Assembly: GCF_017312405.1 (NCBI RefSeq)
Contig: NZ_BLTG01000046.1
Span: forward strand, 95,666-159,665
Origin: Mycobacterium sp. PO1
Lineage (GTDB): Bacteria; Actinomycetota; Actinomycetes; Mycobacteriales; Mycobacteriaceae
DNA: 64,000 nucleotides
Direction: 5' to 3'
Shown here: positions 1 through 8,294 of the stretch, one piece after another
Layout: each line of letters opens with the position of its first letter
How positions within the stretch are numbered: the stretch's first letter is position 1
The notes under the pieces: generated by a model
What the model was told of the DNA's origin: nothing
Database searches by the model: none
The model's input: the letters and a program-made list of their open reading frames with translations, nothing else
Made by a program: the position numbers and the translations under genes

Positions 1-2
1 GG

Positions 3-89
3 ACGCTGTGCGATCTCGGGGGCCGCACCGCACCCAACGTCGACGACGTCGCGCGCGCCCTGTCCTTCCGTCAGTCAGGAGCACACTGA
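3..89 (+). CDS. Mg-chelatase-like ATPase (YifB/ComM family), C-terminal fragment
   Basis: Only the last 28 codons are in the window, ending ...ALSFRQSGAH and a TGA. The pattern (short helix, then an A-L-S-F-R ending) is how YifB/ComM-family AAA+ proteins end. The stop overlaps the ATG of the next gene, dprA, by one base, which implies translational coupling. From memory the same pair is adjacent in M. tuberculosis (Rv2897c-Rv2896c). ComM homologues are tied to handling of incoming DNA during transformation in competent bacteria; the role in mycobacteria is not established. The family call rests on the short tail and the neighbour. Confidence 0.7.
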   Translation, partial: TLCDLGGRTAPNVDDVARALSFRQSGAH

Positions 90-1222
90 TGGACGCCGTC
101 ACCCGCAGGGCGTGGGCCTACCTGTCCCGGGTCGCCGAACCGCCCAACCCTCTTCTGGCGCAGCTGGTGTCCGCGGTCGGCGCGGTGGAGGCCGCCGACC
201 GCATCCGTCGCCGCCACCCACATCTCGGTGAGCATTTGGCGCGCAGCACCCGCGCGCGGCACGAACTCGACTGCGCCGAGGCCGATCTCGACATCCTGGA
301 CCGGATGGGGGGACGACTGGTCACCGTGGACGACGACGAGTACCCCGGACTCGCCTTCACCGCATTCCCCCATGTCAAGGTCGACGACAAGCGGGCGCAG
401 GCGCATGCCCCGCTGGTGCTGTGGACAGTCGGTCCGGCGTCGATGGTCGACGTCGCGGAACGATCAGCGGCTCTGGTCGGCACGCGGGCGGCGTCAGCCT
501 ACGGCGAGTACGTGGCCGGGGACCTGGCAGTCGGACTGGTGGAGCGCGACGTCGCGGTGGTCTCCGGCGGTGCCTACGGCATCGACGGTGCCGCGCATCG
601 GGCCACACTCGCCGCCGACGGCGTGACGGTTGCGGTACTGGCCTGTGGCGTCGACGTCCCGTACCCGTCGGGACACTCTGCACTGTTCCACCGCATCAGC
701 CGCAGCGGCCTGCTGGTCAGCGAGTATCCGCCCGGAATGCGGCCCACCCGGCGACAGTTCCTGTCCCGCAATCGCCTCGTCGCCGCGCTGGGCAGGGCCA
801 CGGTGGTCGTCGAGGCCGGGGTACGCAGCGGTGCGGCCAACACCGCGGCCTGGGCGGATGCGTTGGGTCGGATAGTGGGTGCGGTGCCCGGGCCGATCAC
901 CTCGGCGTCGTCAGTCGGTTGCCACGCGCTGATCGCCGGAGGCGACAAGGTGATCACCCGGGCGGCCGACATCGTGGAGCTGATCGGGCGGATGGGGGAG
1001 TTCGCCCCCGAACTGGAACGCCCGGTATCCGAGCTCGACGCCCTCACCGGCACCGAGCTCGCGGTGTACGAAGCGCTTCCACGCCGCGGTGGTCGCACGG
1101 TCGACGAGATCGCTGTCACAGCCGGCCTGCCGGTCACCGATGTGCTGGGGCCGTTGACCATGCTGGACGTACGTGGGCTGGTCACCCAGGTCGACGGCTG
1201 CTGGAAGCTGGCCAAACGCTAG
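89..1222 (+). CDS. dprA: DNA-processing protein DprA/Smf
   Basis: Encodes 377 residues. DprA binds single-stranded DNA and loads RecA onto it in naturally competent bacteria. The Rossmann-like DprA core is clear: VGTRAAS near residue 131, SGGAYGIDGAAH near 159-170, then SEYPPG and FLSRNRLVA, the conserved ssDNA-binding part of the family. A C-terminal winged-helix-like segment (about residues 320-370, TVDEIAVTAGLPVTDVLG) is also typical. The ATG at 89 was chosen because it overlaps the upstream stop and fits the family N-terminus; an in-frame reading further upstream gives an Arg-rich, unconserved leader. Mycobacteria are not known to be naturally competent by the usual route, so the role in the cell is open. 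Confidence 0.93.
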   Translation: MDAVTRRAWAYLSRVAEPPNPLLAQLVSAVGAVEAADRIRRRHPHLGEHLARSTRARHELDCAEADLDILDRMGGRLVTVDDDEYPGLAFTAFPHVKVDDKRAQAHAPLVLWTVGPASMVDVAERSAALVGTRAASAYGEYVAGDLAVGLVERDVAVVSGGAYGIDGAAHRATLAADGVTVAVLACGVDVPYPSGHSALFHRISRSGLLVSEYPPGMRPTRRQFLSRNRLVAALGRATVVVEAGVRSGAANTAAWADALGRIVGAVPGPITSASSVGCHALIAGGDKVITRAADIVELIGRMGEFAPELERPVSELDALTGTELAVYEALPRRGGRTVDEIAVTAGLPVTDVLGPLTMLDVRGLVTQVDGCWKLAKR

Positions 1223-1291
1223 GACCCTGCGACGCTGACCGCGCTCGTATAGTCGGGTGCAGACAACCCGACGCGCAGCAAAGGACATCAA

Positions 1292-2149
1292 GTGGCAGGA
1301 CGTCCCGTGCACACCTTCGAAGTCGTGCGCACCGAGCAGCTCACCCCGCACGTCGTCCGCGTGGTGCTCGGCGGTGCGGGTGAAGGCACCGGCTTCGACA
1401 CGTTCACCCCGAACGACTACACCGATGCCTACGTCAAGCTGGTCTTCGTCGACGACGATGTCGACGTGTCCGAACTGCCGCAGCCGTTGACGCTGGACAG
1501 CTTCACCGAGTTGCCCGCCAATCGGCGGCCCACCGTGCGCACCTACACCGTGCGCGACGCCGACCCGGAACGGCGCGAGCTCACCATCGACTTCGTCGTG
1601 CACGGCGAGCACGGTGTCGCCGGTCCGTGGGCCGCGTCCGCCGCCCCCGGGACAAGGATGTTCGTGATGGGCCCCAGCGGCGCCTACTCACCGGACCCCG
1701 CAGCCGACTGGCACCTGCTCGCCGGTGACGAAGCTGCCCTGCCGGCCATCAGCGTGGCGCTCGAGGCGCTGCCCGAGGATGCGGTGGGGAAGGTCTTCAT
1801 CGAGGTGGCCGGCCCGGAGGACCAGGTCGAACTCGCGGCCCCGGCCGGAGTGGACGTGTTCTGGATCTACCGAGGCGGCCGCGCCGACCTGGTGCCCGAG
1901 GACAACGCCGGCGACCACGCCCCGCTGATCGCCGCGGTCAAGGAGACTTCGTGGCTGCCCGGTCAGGTGCAGGTCTTCATCCACGGTGAGGCGCAGGCCG
2001 TCATGCACAACCTGCGTCCCTACATCCGCAAGGAACGCGGCGTCGACGCCAAGTGGGCGTCCTCGATCTCGGGGTACTGGCGCCGTGGCCGCACCGAGGA
2101 GACGTTCCGGCAGTGGAAGAAGGAACTCGCCGAAGCGGAGTCGAAATAG
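1292..2149 (+). CDS. Siderophore-interacting FAD-binding protein (ViuB/SIP family)
   Basis: Encodes 285 residues from a GTG preceded by an AAAGGA-like ribosome site. Family members are cytosolic flavoproteins that reduce Fe(III)-siderophores to release iron. The N-terminal FAD-binding barrel carries R-T-Y-T-V-R near residues 82-87, the R-x-Y-[ST] flavin motif. The C-terminal SIP domain carries the HGEAQAVM...LRPYIRKERGV block and the SGYWRRGRTEE segment near the end. Length matches the family. From memory the M. tuberculosis equivalent, viuB (Rv2895c), also lies beside dprA and xerC. No siderophore biosynthesis genes are nearby. Confidence 0.88.
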   Translation: MAGRPVHTFEVVRTEQLTPHVVRVVLGGAGEGTGFDTFTPNDYTDAYVKLVFVDDDVDVSELPQPLTLDSFTELPANRRPTVRTYTVRDADPERRELTIDFVVHGEHGVAGPWAASAAPGTRMFVMGPSGAYSPDPAADWHLLAGDEAALPAISVALEALPEDAVGKVFIEVAGPEDQVELAAPAGVDVFWIYRGGRADLVPEDNAGDHAPLIAAVKETSWLPGQVQVFIHGEAQAVMHNLRPYIRKERGVDAKWASSISGYWRRGRTEETFRQWKKELAEAESK

Positions 2150-2185
2150 CCCTGTCGCAGCGAGAGCCGATGGCACGCTGGGCCC

Positions 2186-3346
2186 ATGACATTCGGTAAC
2201 TACCAGCTCGAAATCTACCTGCAGGGCCTGTCCGGGATACTGCCGACGCTTCCGATGGACTACGCGGGCTGGGAAGCCAAGGCCGAGGTCGCCATGCCCC
2301 CGTCCATCTGGTCCTACGTGGCGGGCGGCGCCGGCGACGAGAACACCCAGCGCGCCAACCGAACCGCATTCGACCGGTGGGGGCTGATGCCGCGCATGCT
2401 GGTCGGCGCCACCGAGCGAGACCTGAGCGTCGAACTGTTCGGCATGACGCTGCCCTCACCGTTGTTCATGGCGCCCGTCGGCGTCATCGGGTTGTGCGCG
2501 CAGAACGGTCACGGCGATCTGGTCGCCGCCCGGGCCGCGGCCAGGACCGGCATCCCGATGGCCGTCTCCACCCTCACCGAGGATCCACTCGAGGACGTCG
2601 CCGCCGAATTCGGTGACACGCCAGGCTTTTTCCAGCTCTACACGCCGACCGACCGCGAACTGGCCGCCAGCCTCGTCTCGCGCGCGGAAGCCGCCGGGTA
2701 CAAAGCCATCATCGTCACCCTCGACACCTGGATCCCCGGTTGGCGTCCCCGCGACCTGACGATGTCGAACTTCCCGCAGCTGCGCGGACGGTGCCTGGCG
2801 AACTACCTCAGCGACCCGGTGTTCCGCGCCTCGCTCGCCCAGCCGCCCGAAGAAAACATGCAGGCCGCTGTCCTGCAGTGGGTGCAGCTCTTCGGCAATC
2901 CTCTGACCTGGGACGATCTGCCCTGGCTGCGGTCGCTGACCGATCTGCCGCTGATCCTCAAAGGGCTCTGCCACCCCGACGACGTCCGGCGTGCCCGCGA
3001 CGGCGGCGTCGACGGCATCTACTGCTCCACCCACGGCGGTCGGCAGGCCAACGGGGGGCTGCCCGCGCTCGACTGTCTGCCCGGCGTGGTCGAGGCCGCC
3101 GACGGGATGCCCGTGCTGTTCGACTCGGGCATCCGCAGCGGCACCGACATCGTCAAGGCACTCGCCCTCGGCGCCACCGCGGTGGGTGTCGGTCGTCCCT
3201 ATACCTACGGGTTGGCGATCGGGGGGGAGGACGGACTCGTGCACGTCCTGCGCTCGCTGCTGGCCGAGGCCGACCTGACGATGGCCGTCGACGGCTACCC
3301 GACACTGGCCGACCTGACCCCCGACGTGCTGCGGCGCGTCACATGA
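2186..3346 (+). CDS. FMN-dependent lactate 2-monooxygenase-like alpha-hydroxy-acid oxidase
   Basis: Encodes 386 residues and is strongly similar in pattern to the M. smegmatis lactate 2-monooxygenase (GDENTQRAN, WGLMPRML, ATERDLSVEL, FQLYTP, VTLDTWIPGWRPRDL). That enzyme converts L-lactate and O2 to acetate, CO2 and water through FMN. The active-site His/Arg are His283 and Arg286 in CSTHGGRQ, followed by the FMN phosphate site DSGIRSG and GRPYTYG. The residue before the catalytic His is Thr, where the classical family has Asn (SNHGGRQ). The stop overlaps an in-frame ATG of the xerC reading frame, and xerC probably starts 33 bases later. True substrate could be another 2-hydroxy acid. Confidence 0.85.
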   Translation: MTFGNYQLEIYLQGLSGILPTLPMDYAGWEAKAEVAMPPSIWSYVAGGAGDENTQRANRTAFDRWGLMPRMLVGATERDLSVELFGMTLPSPLFMAPVGVIGLCAQNGHGDLVAARAAARTGIPMAVSTLTEDPLEDVAAEFGDTPGFFQLYTPTDRELAASLVSRAEAAGYKAIIVTLDTWIPGWRPRDLTMSNFPQLRGRCLANYLSDPVFRASLAQPPEENMQAAVLQWVQLFGNPLTWDDLPWLRSLTDLPLILKGLCHPDDVRRARDGGVDGIYCSTHGGRQANGGLPALDCLPGVVEAADGMPVLFDSGIRSGTDIVKALALGATAVGVGRPYTYGLAIGGEDGLVHVLRSLLAEADLTMAVDGYPTLADLTPDVLRRVT

Positions 3347-3378
3347 CCGCGACCCGCGCGGTCTGCCACCGTAGGGGA

Positions 3379-4281
3379 GTGCAGGACGTTCTCGAGCAGT
3401 TCGACGAGTACCTCGCCCTGCAGCGGGGGCGCTCCGAGCACACCCGGCGCGCCTACCTCGGTGACCTGCGCTCCCTGTTCGCGTTTCTCACCGACCGTAA
3501 ACCCGGTGCCGGGCTCGACGAGCTCAGCCTGCCGGTGCTGCGGTCCTGGCTCGCCGCCCAGGCGGCATCCGGGACCGCCCGCGCGACGCTGGCCCGCCGC
3601 ACCTCGGCGGTCAAGACGTTCACCGCATGGGCACAACGCCGGGGTCTGCTGACAGACGACCCCGCGACCCGGCTGCAGGTGCCCAAAGCGGGCCGCACGC
3701 TGCCGTCGGTGTTACGCGCCGACCAGGCGACCGACGCCATGAACGCCGCGGAATCCGGTGCCCAGCAGGGTGATCCGCTGGCGCTGCGGGACCGCCTGAT
3801 CGTCGAGATGCTCTACGCCACCGGCATCCGGGTCAGTGAACTGTGCGGCCTGGACATCGACGACGTCGACCGCTCCCGGCGCGTGCTGCGGGTGCTCGGC
3901 AAGGGCAACAAGCAGCGGACCGTGCCCTATGGGCAGCCGGCGCACGACGCGTTGTCGGCGTGGCTGACCACCGGGCGACCGGCCCTGGCCACCGCCGAGT
4001 CGGGTCCGGCACTGCTGCTCGGGGCCCGCGGCCGGCGACTGGACCCGAGGCAGGCGCGCACCGTGGTGCATCAGACGATGTCTGCCGTACCCGGCGCGCC
4101 CGACATCGGGCCGCACGGATTGCGGCACAGCGCCGCGACGCACCTGCTGGAGGGCGGCGCCGACCTGCGCGTCGTTCAGGAGCTGCTGGGCCACTCCACT
4201 CTGGCCACGACGCAGCTCTACACCCATGTCACCGTCGCTCGGTTGCGGGCCGTCCACGACCAGGCCCACCCACGCGCGTGA
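3379..4281 (+). CDS. xerC: Tyrosine recombinase XerC
   Basis: Encodes 300 residues. XerC acts with XerD at dif to resolve chromosome dimers. All catalytic residues are visible: Arg151 (ATGIRVSEL), Lys175 (GKGNKQR), His246 and Arg249 (HGLRHSA), His272 (LGHS) and Tyr281 (LYTHV). The N-terminal SAM-like core-binding domain covers about residues 1-95. An ATG at 3343 overlaps the previous stop, but the GTG at 3379 gives the usual mycobacterial N-terminus (FDEYLALQRGRS within the first 15 residues), so I chose it. The chromosomal context and family sequence fit XerC and not a phage integrase; no att-like repeats were seen nearby. Confidence 0.93.
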   Translation: MQDVLEQFDEYLALQRGRSEHTRRAYLGDLRSLFAFLTDRKPGAGLDELSLPVLRSWLAAQAASGTARATLARRTSAVKTFTAWAQRRGLLTDDPATRLQVPKAGRTLPSVLRADQATDAMNAAESGAQQGDPLALRDRLIVEMLYATGIRVSELCGLDIDDVDRSRRVLRVLGKGNKQRTVPYGQPAHDALSAWLTTGRPALATAESGPALLLGARGRRLDPRQARTVVHQTMSAVPGAPDIGPHGLRHSAATHLLEGGADLRVVQELLGHSTLATTQLYTHVTVARLRAVHDQAHPRA

Positions 4282-5435
4282 CCCTCGGCGAGAGCGCATA
4301 CCCGGTAGCCGCCAGGTGCTCGGCGCTACCGGGTGCGCACCCTCGGCGACGGGTGGCCGCGTTCGCCACCGGCGTCCTCGTCGCCCTCTTGCTCGTCACG
4401 TCGTGCGCCAACGGCACACCGCCGGAGGGGGAGCAGCGCCGTCCTTCGACAGGGACGGCCTCGACGTCGCTGACTCTCGACGACGAGCCGTGGTGGCCGG
4501 TCGGCCTCAACGCCTACCAGCTGGGCACCGATTGGCGGGTCAACACGGGGTGCGGGGCGCAGGTGGATCTCGACGACTACTTCGCCCGGCTGCCGCCCAA
4601 CACCCTGACCCGGTTCAACGCCTACTCCAGCATGGCGGTCGACGAGGACACCGGCGAACTCGACTTCGGTCCGCTCGACGCGGTCTTCGACGCCGCCGAG
4701 CGGCACGGGCAACTGCTCAACGCCGTCCTGGCCAACAGCGAAGGTTCCTGTGAGGGAGGCGAATTCAAGGGGCACGGCTGGTTCGCGGGTCAGTGGCGCA
4801 CGCGGGTGCTGCCGGGCGAGCCGATGTCGTACGGCTCCTGGGTCGACACGGCGGTCCGGCGCTGGCGGGACTCGGCTGCGGCGGCGGCCTGGACTCCGGT
4901 GGGGGAACCGGAGCCGTCGATCTGTGCGGCGCAGGGGTGCGACTGGCAGGCCAGGGTCTGTCCCGCGGATGCGGCAGCCGTCGTGCGCGCCTTCGTCGAC
5001 GAAGTCGGCGAACGCATCCGTGCGCTGGATCCGGACGCGCTGATCTGGGAGGGCAGAGCAGGCGGCGGCCAGTGTGGATCGGCGGGCGACGACTACGCCT
5101 ATGTCGGCGCCTCACCTGGCGTCGACGTCTTGGAGTACCACGATTACGAAGTCGGCCGTGAACTGCCCGGCGACCCGGTCAGCGGGCTCGGCCGCCGGCT
5201 CGCGCAGGCCCGCGCGTTGGACAAGCCGCTCGTCATCGCCGAACTCGGGGTGCATGCCGGAACCTGCCTGCCGGCCACCGAACGCCGGGAGCTGGTCTCG
5301 CGATCCGTTGCGCAACTGCGCGCTGCCGGCGCCGCCGGTGTGCTGTTCTGGGCATTCGTCCCTGATCCGCGCGCCGACCAGTGCACCTACGACATCGGGC
5401 CCGAGGATCCGCTGATGACACTCGTCGGGCGGTGA
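4278..5435 (+). CDS. Secreted lipoprotein with glycoside-hydrolase-like (cellulase/GH5-type) barrel
   Basis: Encodes 385 residues. The GTG overlaps the xerC stop. A later in-frame GTG at 4353 is a possible alternative start. An Arg-rich n-region and hydrophobic stretch end in a lipobox, LVTSC, so Cys43 would be lipidated and the protein anchored outside the membrane. The mature part looks like a TIM-barrel glycosidase: a WPVGLNAYQ start, a predicted strand ending in IAELGV with Glu322 in the position of a glycosidase nucleophile, and FWAFVPDP at the last strand. The usual NE acid/base motif is not obvious; Glu in LIWEG is a candidate. Several Cys pairs fit an exported protein. Substrate unknown; glycan remodelling at the cell surface is an inference. 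Confidence 0.65.
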   Translation: MTLGESAYPVAARCSALPGAHPRRRVAAFATGVLVALLLVTSCANGTPPEGEQRRPSTGTASTSLTLDDEPWWPVGLNAYQLGTDWRVNTGCGAQVDLDDYFARLPPNTLTRFNAYSSMAVDEDTGELDFGPLDAVFDAAERHGQLLNAVLANSEGSCEGGEFKGHGWFAGQWRTRVLPGEPMSYGSWVDTAVRRWRDSAAAAAWTPVGEPEPSICAAQGCDWQARVCPADAAAVVRAFVDEVGERIRALDPDALIWEGRAGGGQCGSAGDDYAYVGASPGVDVLEYHDYEVGRELPGDPVSGLGRRLAQARALDKPLVIAELGVHAGTCLPATERRELVSRSVAQLRAAGAAGVLFWAFVPDPRADQCTYDIGPEDPLMTLVGR

Positions 5436-5442
5436 GGCGGTC

Positions 5443-5931
5443 TCATCGAACCGGCTTGAGCCGGATCGGGGTCTCGGCGACCAGGCCGAGCGGATCGACA
5501 TAGTCGGCCCGCGCCGCCGGACCCCACATCGCGCCCCAGTGCAGACAGGCTTGTGTGGCGCAGCCCACGTGGCCGGCGACGACCGCGCCGATCGTCGTGG
5601 CGGCGTCGACGGCCTGCCCGCGCCGCACCGCCGGTCGGACCGGCTCGTAGGTGGTGCGCAGCCCGCCGGGGTGGGCAATCGATATCAACGGCCGCCCCGC
5701 CAGGTACCCGGCGAACACGACCGTGCCCGCGGCAGCGGCGTAGACCGGCTGACCCGCCTGTGCCGCCAGATCCACACCGCGATGCCCCGGCTGCCAGTTC
5801 GGCGCCGGCGCGTCGAACGCACGCACCACGGCCGGCCGGGGCCGTAGCGGCCACCCGAGCCGTCCGCCGTCACCCCACGCGGGGGCCACACCCAGCGCCG
5901 TCAGGGCGACGAACACGGCGATCAGTCGCAT
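5443..5931 (-). CDS. Secreted M23/LytM-type protein with altered active site
   Basis: Encodes 162 residues with a signal peptide (residues 1-20, cleavage near AWG-D) followed directly by an M23 domain. Zn ligands are present: His50 and Asp54 (GHRGVDL) and His131 (LHWG). The two catalytic histidines of LytM-type endopeptidases are not: the first His of the HxH motif is Cys129, and the YAH motif reads YEP (Tyr95-Pro97). Hydrolysis of peptidoglycan crosslinks is therefore doubtful; a regulatory or binding role is possible. From memory related actinobacterial proteins, including M. tuberculosis Rv2891, share the CLHWG form. It converges on the upstream lipoprotein gene with 7 bases between stops and is divergent from rpsB. 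Confidence 0.8.
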   Translation of the reverse strand: MRLIAVFVALTALGVAPAWGDGGRLGWPLRPRPAVVRAFDAPAPNWQPGHRGVDLAAQAGQPVYAAAAGTVVFAGYLAGRPLISIAHPGGLRTTYEPVRPAVRRGQAVDAATTIGAVVAGHVGCATQACLHWGAMWGPAARADYVDPLGLVAETPIRLKPVR

Positions 5932-6226
5932 CCGAGCAGTTCAGCGCGTTCACCGTCGCCGGCGCCAGGCCCCACGGCCCGGCCTGTGGACAACCTGCAG
6001 GCCCTGTTCAGCGGTGGTCAAAGCACCCTGTTACACGGTGTAAACTGCTAACCGCAGCTCGCATCTGCGAGCTGACTTCGCGCGTCTGCGACACGGCCCC
6101 ACTGGTCCGTTACCTCGCATGCCGGGCGGTCCCGTCCCCAGGTCGGGTCCGGCATCGAAGCAGTCGCCAGGGTCCGGCTCACCCCGATGCCGGACGACAA
6201 CCGACAACTGAAGGTAAAGCACAACC
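5932..6226 (+). promoter_or_regulatory. Promoter and long leader of rpsB-tsf
   Basis: This 295-base stretch between the divergent M23 gene and rpsB holds no gene. It contains a perfect palindrome TTACAC-G-GTGTAA (6031-6043), a hairpin AGCTCGCA-tc-TGCGAGCT (6056-6073) and three related segments that can pair in two ways: CCGGCAT at 6149-6155 can pair with ATGCCGG at 6119-6125 or, over 9 bases, with CGATGCCGG at 6185-6193. A leader of this sort would suit feedback control of S2/EF-Ts synthesis, but regulation is inferred from pairing only. A Shine-Dalgarno-like GAAGGTAA lies about 10 bases before the rpsB ATG. Confidence 0.45.
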
Positions 6227-7054
6227 ATGGCTGTTGTAACCATGAAGCAGCTGCTCGACAGCGGCACCCACTTCGGGCACCAGACCCGTCGCTGGAATCC
6301 CAAGATGAAGCGGTTCATCTTCACCGACCGCAACGGCATCTACATCATCGACCTGCAGCAGACGCTGACCTACATCGACAAGGCCTACGAGTTCGTCAAG
6401 GAGACGGTCGCGCACGGCGGGTCGATCATGTTCGTCGGCACCAAGAAGCAGGCCCAGGAGTCCATCGCCGAAGAAGCCACCCGCGTCGGCATGCCGTACG
6501 TCAACCAGCGCTGGCTCGGCGGCATGCTCACCAACTTCTCCACCGTGCACAAGCGGCTGCAGCGGCTCAAGGAGCTCGAGGCGATGGAGCAGACCGGTGG
6601 CTTCGAGGGTCGCACCAAGAAGGAAATCCTGATGCTGACCCGCGAGAAGAACAAGCTCGAGCGCAGCCTCGGCGGTATCCGGGACATGCAGAAGGTCCCG
6701 TCGGCGATCTGGGTCGTCGACACCAACAAAGAGCACCTCGCGGTCGCGGAAGCGCGCAAGCTCAACATCCCGATCATCGCGATCCTCGACACCAACTGCG
6801 ACCCGGACCTCGTCGACTACCCGATCCCGGGCAACGACGACGCCATCCGGTCGGCCGCGCTGCTGACCAAGGTGGTGGCCTCCGCGGTGGCCGAGGGTCT
6901 GCAGGCTCGGGCCGGCGGTGGCGCCGACAAGGCCGAAGCCGGTCAGGATGGGGCGGCCGCCGAACCGCTGGCCGAGTGGGAGCAGGAGCTGCTCGCGGGC
7001 GCTACCACGTCTGCCCCCGAGACCGCGGCGGACGGGGCCCCGACCACCTCTTAA
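6227..7054 (+). CDS. rpsB: 30S ribosomal protein S2
   Basis: Encodes 275 residues. S2 is a late-binding protein of the small subunit, at the head-body junction. The family pattern is complete: MKQLLDSGTHFGHQ near the N-terminus with RRWNPKM, then GGSIMFVGTKKQA, NQRWLGGMLTNF, and the C-terminal NDDAIRSAALLTKVVA. The last 45 residues are an Ala/Glu-rich tail, typical of actinobacterial S2. It is followed 27 bases later by tsf, the common bacterial rpsB-tsf operon. Confidence 0.98.
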   Translation: MAVVTMKQLLDSGTHFGHQTRRWNPKMKRFIFTDRNGIYIIDLQQTLTYIDKAYEFVKETVAHGGSIMFVGTKKQAQESIAEEATRVGMPYVNQRWLGGMLTNFSTVHKRLQRLKELEAMEQTGGFEGRTKKEILMLTREKNKLERSLGGIRDMQKVPSAIWVVDTNKEHLAVAEARKLNIPIIAILDTNCDPDLVDYPIPGNDDAIRSAALLTKVVASAVAEGLQARAGGGADKAEAGQDGAAAEPLAEWEQELLAGATTSAPETAADGAPTTS

Positions 7055-7081
7055 TTCGAACCTCGTCGACGAAAGGCTGAA

Positions 7082-7897
7082 ATGGCTAACTACACCGCTG
7101 CCGACGTCAAGCGCCTCCGGGAGCTGACCGGTGCCGGAATGATGGACTCGAAGAACGCGCTCGTCGAGGCCGACGGCGACTTCGACAAGGCCGTCGAACT
7201 CCTGCGCATCAAGGGCGCCAAGGACGTCGGCAAGCGCGCTGAGCGCGCCACTGCCGAAGGTCTGGTGGCGGCCAAGGACGGTGCCCTGATCGAGCTCAAC
7301 TCCGAGACCGACTTCGTCGCCAAGAACGCGGAGTTCCAGGGGGTCGCCGACCAGATCGTCGCGGCCGCCGCCGCGGCCAAGGCCACCGACCTGGACGCGC
7401 TCAAGGCTGCCAAAGTGGGGGACACCACCGTCGAGCAGACCATCGCCGACCTGTCGGCGAAGATCGGCGAGAAGCTCGAACTGCGTCGCGTGGCCTATTT
7501 CGACGGCACGGTCGAGACGTACCTGCACAAGCGGGCTGCTGATCTGCCGCCGGCCGTGGGTGTGCTCGTGGAGTACCAGGGCTCGGACAAGGAGGCGGCG
7601 CATGCCGTCGCTCTGCAGATCGCGGCGCTGAAGGCCCGCTACCTCACCCGTGAGGACGTGCCGGAAGACATCGTCGCCAACGAGCGCCGGATCGCCGAGG
7701 AGACGGCCCGCAACGAAGGCAAGCCGGAGCAGGCGCTGCCGAAGATCGTCGAAGGCCGGGTGAACGGCTTCTACAAGGACGTCGTGCTGCTCGACCAGCC
7801 GTCGGTGTCCGACAACAAGAAGACCGTCAAGGCGCTGCTCGACGAGGCCGGCGTGACCGTGACGCGGTTCGTGCGCTTCGAGGTCGGTCAGGCCTGA
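7082..7897 (+). CDS. tsf: Translation elongation factor Ts
   Basis: Encodes 271 residues. EF-Ts exchanges GDP for GTP on EF-Tu. The first signature is near residues 17-35 (GAGMMDSKNALVEADGDF) after a UBA-like N-terminus beginning ANYTAADVKRLRELT. The second signature is near residues 76-87 (ELNSETDFVAKN), where the Asp-Phe pair inserts by the EF-Tu Mg site. A dimerisation region follows to the end. The ribosome site is GAAAGG upstream of the ATG. It is co-transcribed with rpsB, and a strong hairpin terminator lies about 70 bases after the stop. Confidence 0.98.
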   Translation: MANYTAADVKRLRELTGAGMMDSKNALVEADGDFDKAVELLRIKGAKDVGKRAERATAEGLVAAKDGALIELNSETDFVAKNAEFQGVADQIVAAAAAAKATDLDALKAAKVGDTTVEQTIADLSAKIGEKLELRRVAYFDGTVETYLHKRAADLPPAVGVLVEYQGSDKEAAHAVALQIAALKARYLTREDVPEDIVANERRIAEETARNEGKPEQALPKIVEGRVNGFYKDVVLLDQPSVSDNKKTVKALLDEAGVTVTRFVRFEVGQA

Positions 7898-8294
7898 CGA
7901 GCTCGCCGAGGCGTCCGGCCCATCGGGCTCACACCCGATGACGGGCGCCGCCTGATAGCTCAGACACGCGGCCCCGGGACTTCGGTTCCGGGGCCGCGTT
8001 CTTGTTTGCGGCAACCTGGAGATCCCGGGCCTGGGCTCCTGCGCTTTGCCATCTGTACTGACATCGGGGCGGCAAATCGTTCTCGCACGGCGACAGCGAG
8101 GTCCGATACCCGGTGCGCGGCCGAGCGGCGGATGCGGCGAGGATTTGCCACGTGTCCGCTATCCTACATCTGGCAAACCAGCTTTCATTATTGTCGATCG
8201 ACATTTGGCTGTTCAGGGCGCAAACGTCTGCTTCCTCCGCAAACGCGGGTTACCCTTTTCACGTGAATGGGGCGCAGCGGCCGTCGTGGCGCAC
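7898..8294. other. Gene-free interval after tsf, with terminator and an AT-richer promoter zone
   Basis: No supported gene in these 397 bases. The first part has a small hairpin (CATCGGG-CTCACA-CCCGATG, 7921-7940) and the tsf terminator. From about 8155 to 8240 the sequence becomes visibly richer in A/T than its surroundings (runs such as TTTCATTATTG and ACATTTGG), which is unusual here and probably holds the promoter of the sugar transferase at 8295. No clear -10/-35 pair was assigned. Confidence 0.5.
7966..8008 (+). terminator. Intrinsic terminator of rpsB-tsf
   Basis: A perfect 11-base GC stem (CGCGGCCCCGG at 7967-7977 with CCGGGGCCGCG at 7988-7998, extended by an A-T pair) closes a 10-base loop and is followed by TTCTTGTTT. 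Strong stem plus a T-rich tail just past tsf fits a factor-independent terminator. Confidence 0.85.

Noticed and set aside
3379..4281. XerC-type gene as a phage integrase marking a mobile element
   Set aside because: Sequence follows housekeeping XerC closely, no phage genes or att repeats are near, and the neighbours are ancestral.
7945..8005. tRNA-like stretch after tsf (CCTGATAGCTCAGAC resembles a D-arm)
   Set aside because: No matching T-arm, anticodon arm or acceptor stem follows. The hairpin in this stretch is a terminator.
6179..8014. Long minus-strand open frame opposite rpsB-tsf
   Set aside because: Antisense frames of this length are common in high-GC coding DNA; the translation is His/Arg/Asp-rich and matches no family.
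8046..8294. Longer N-terminus for the sugar transferase
   Set aside because: The added residues are unlike the family, and the stretch is AT-rich promoter-like DNA.
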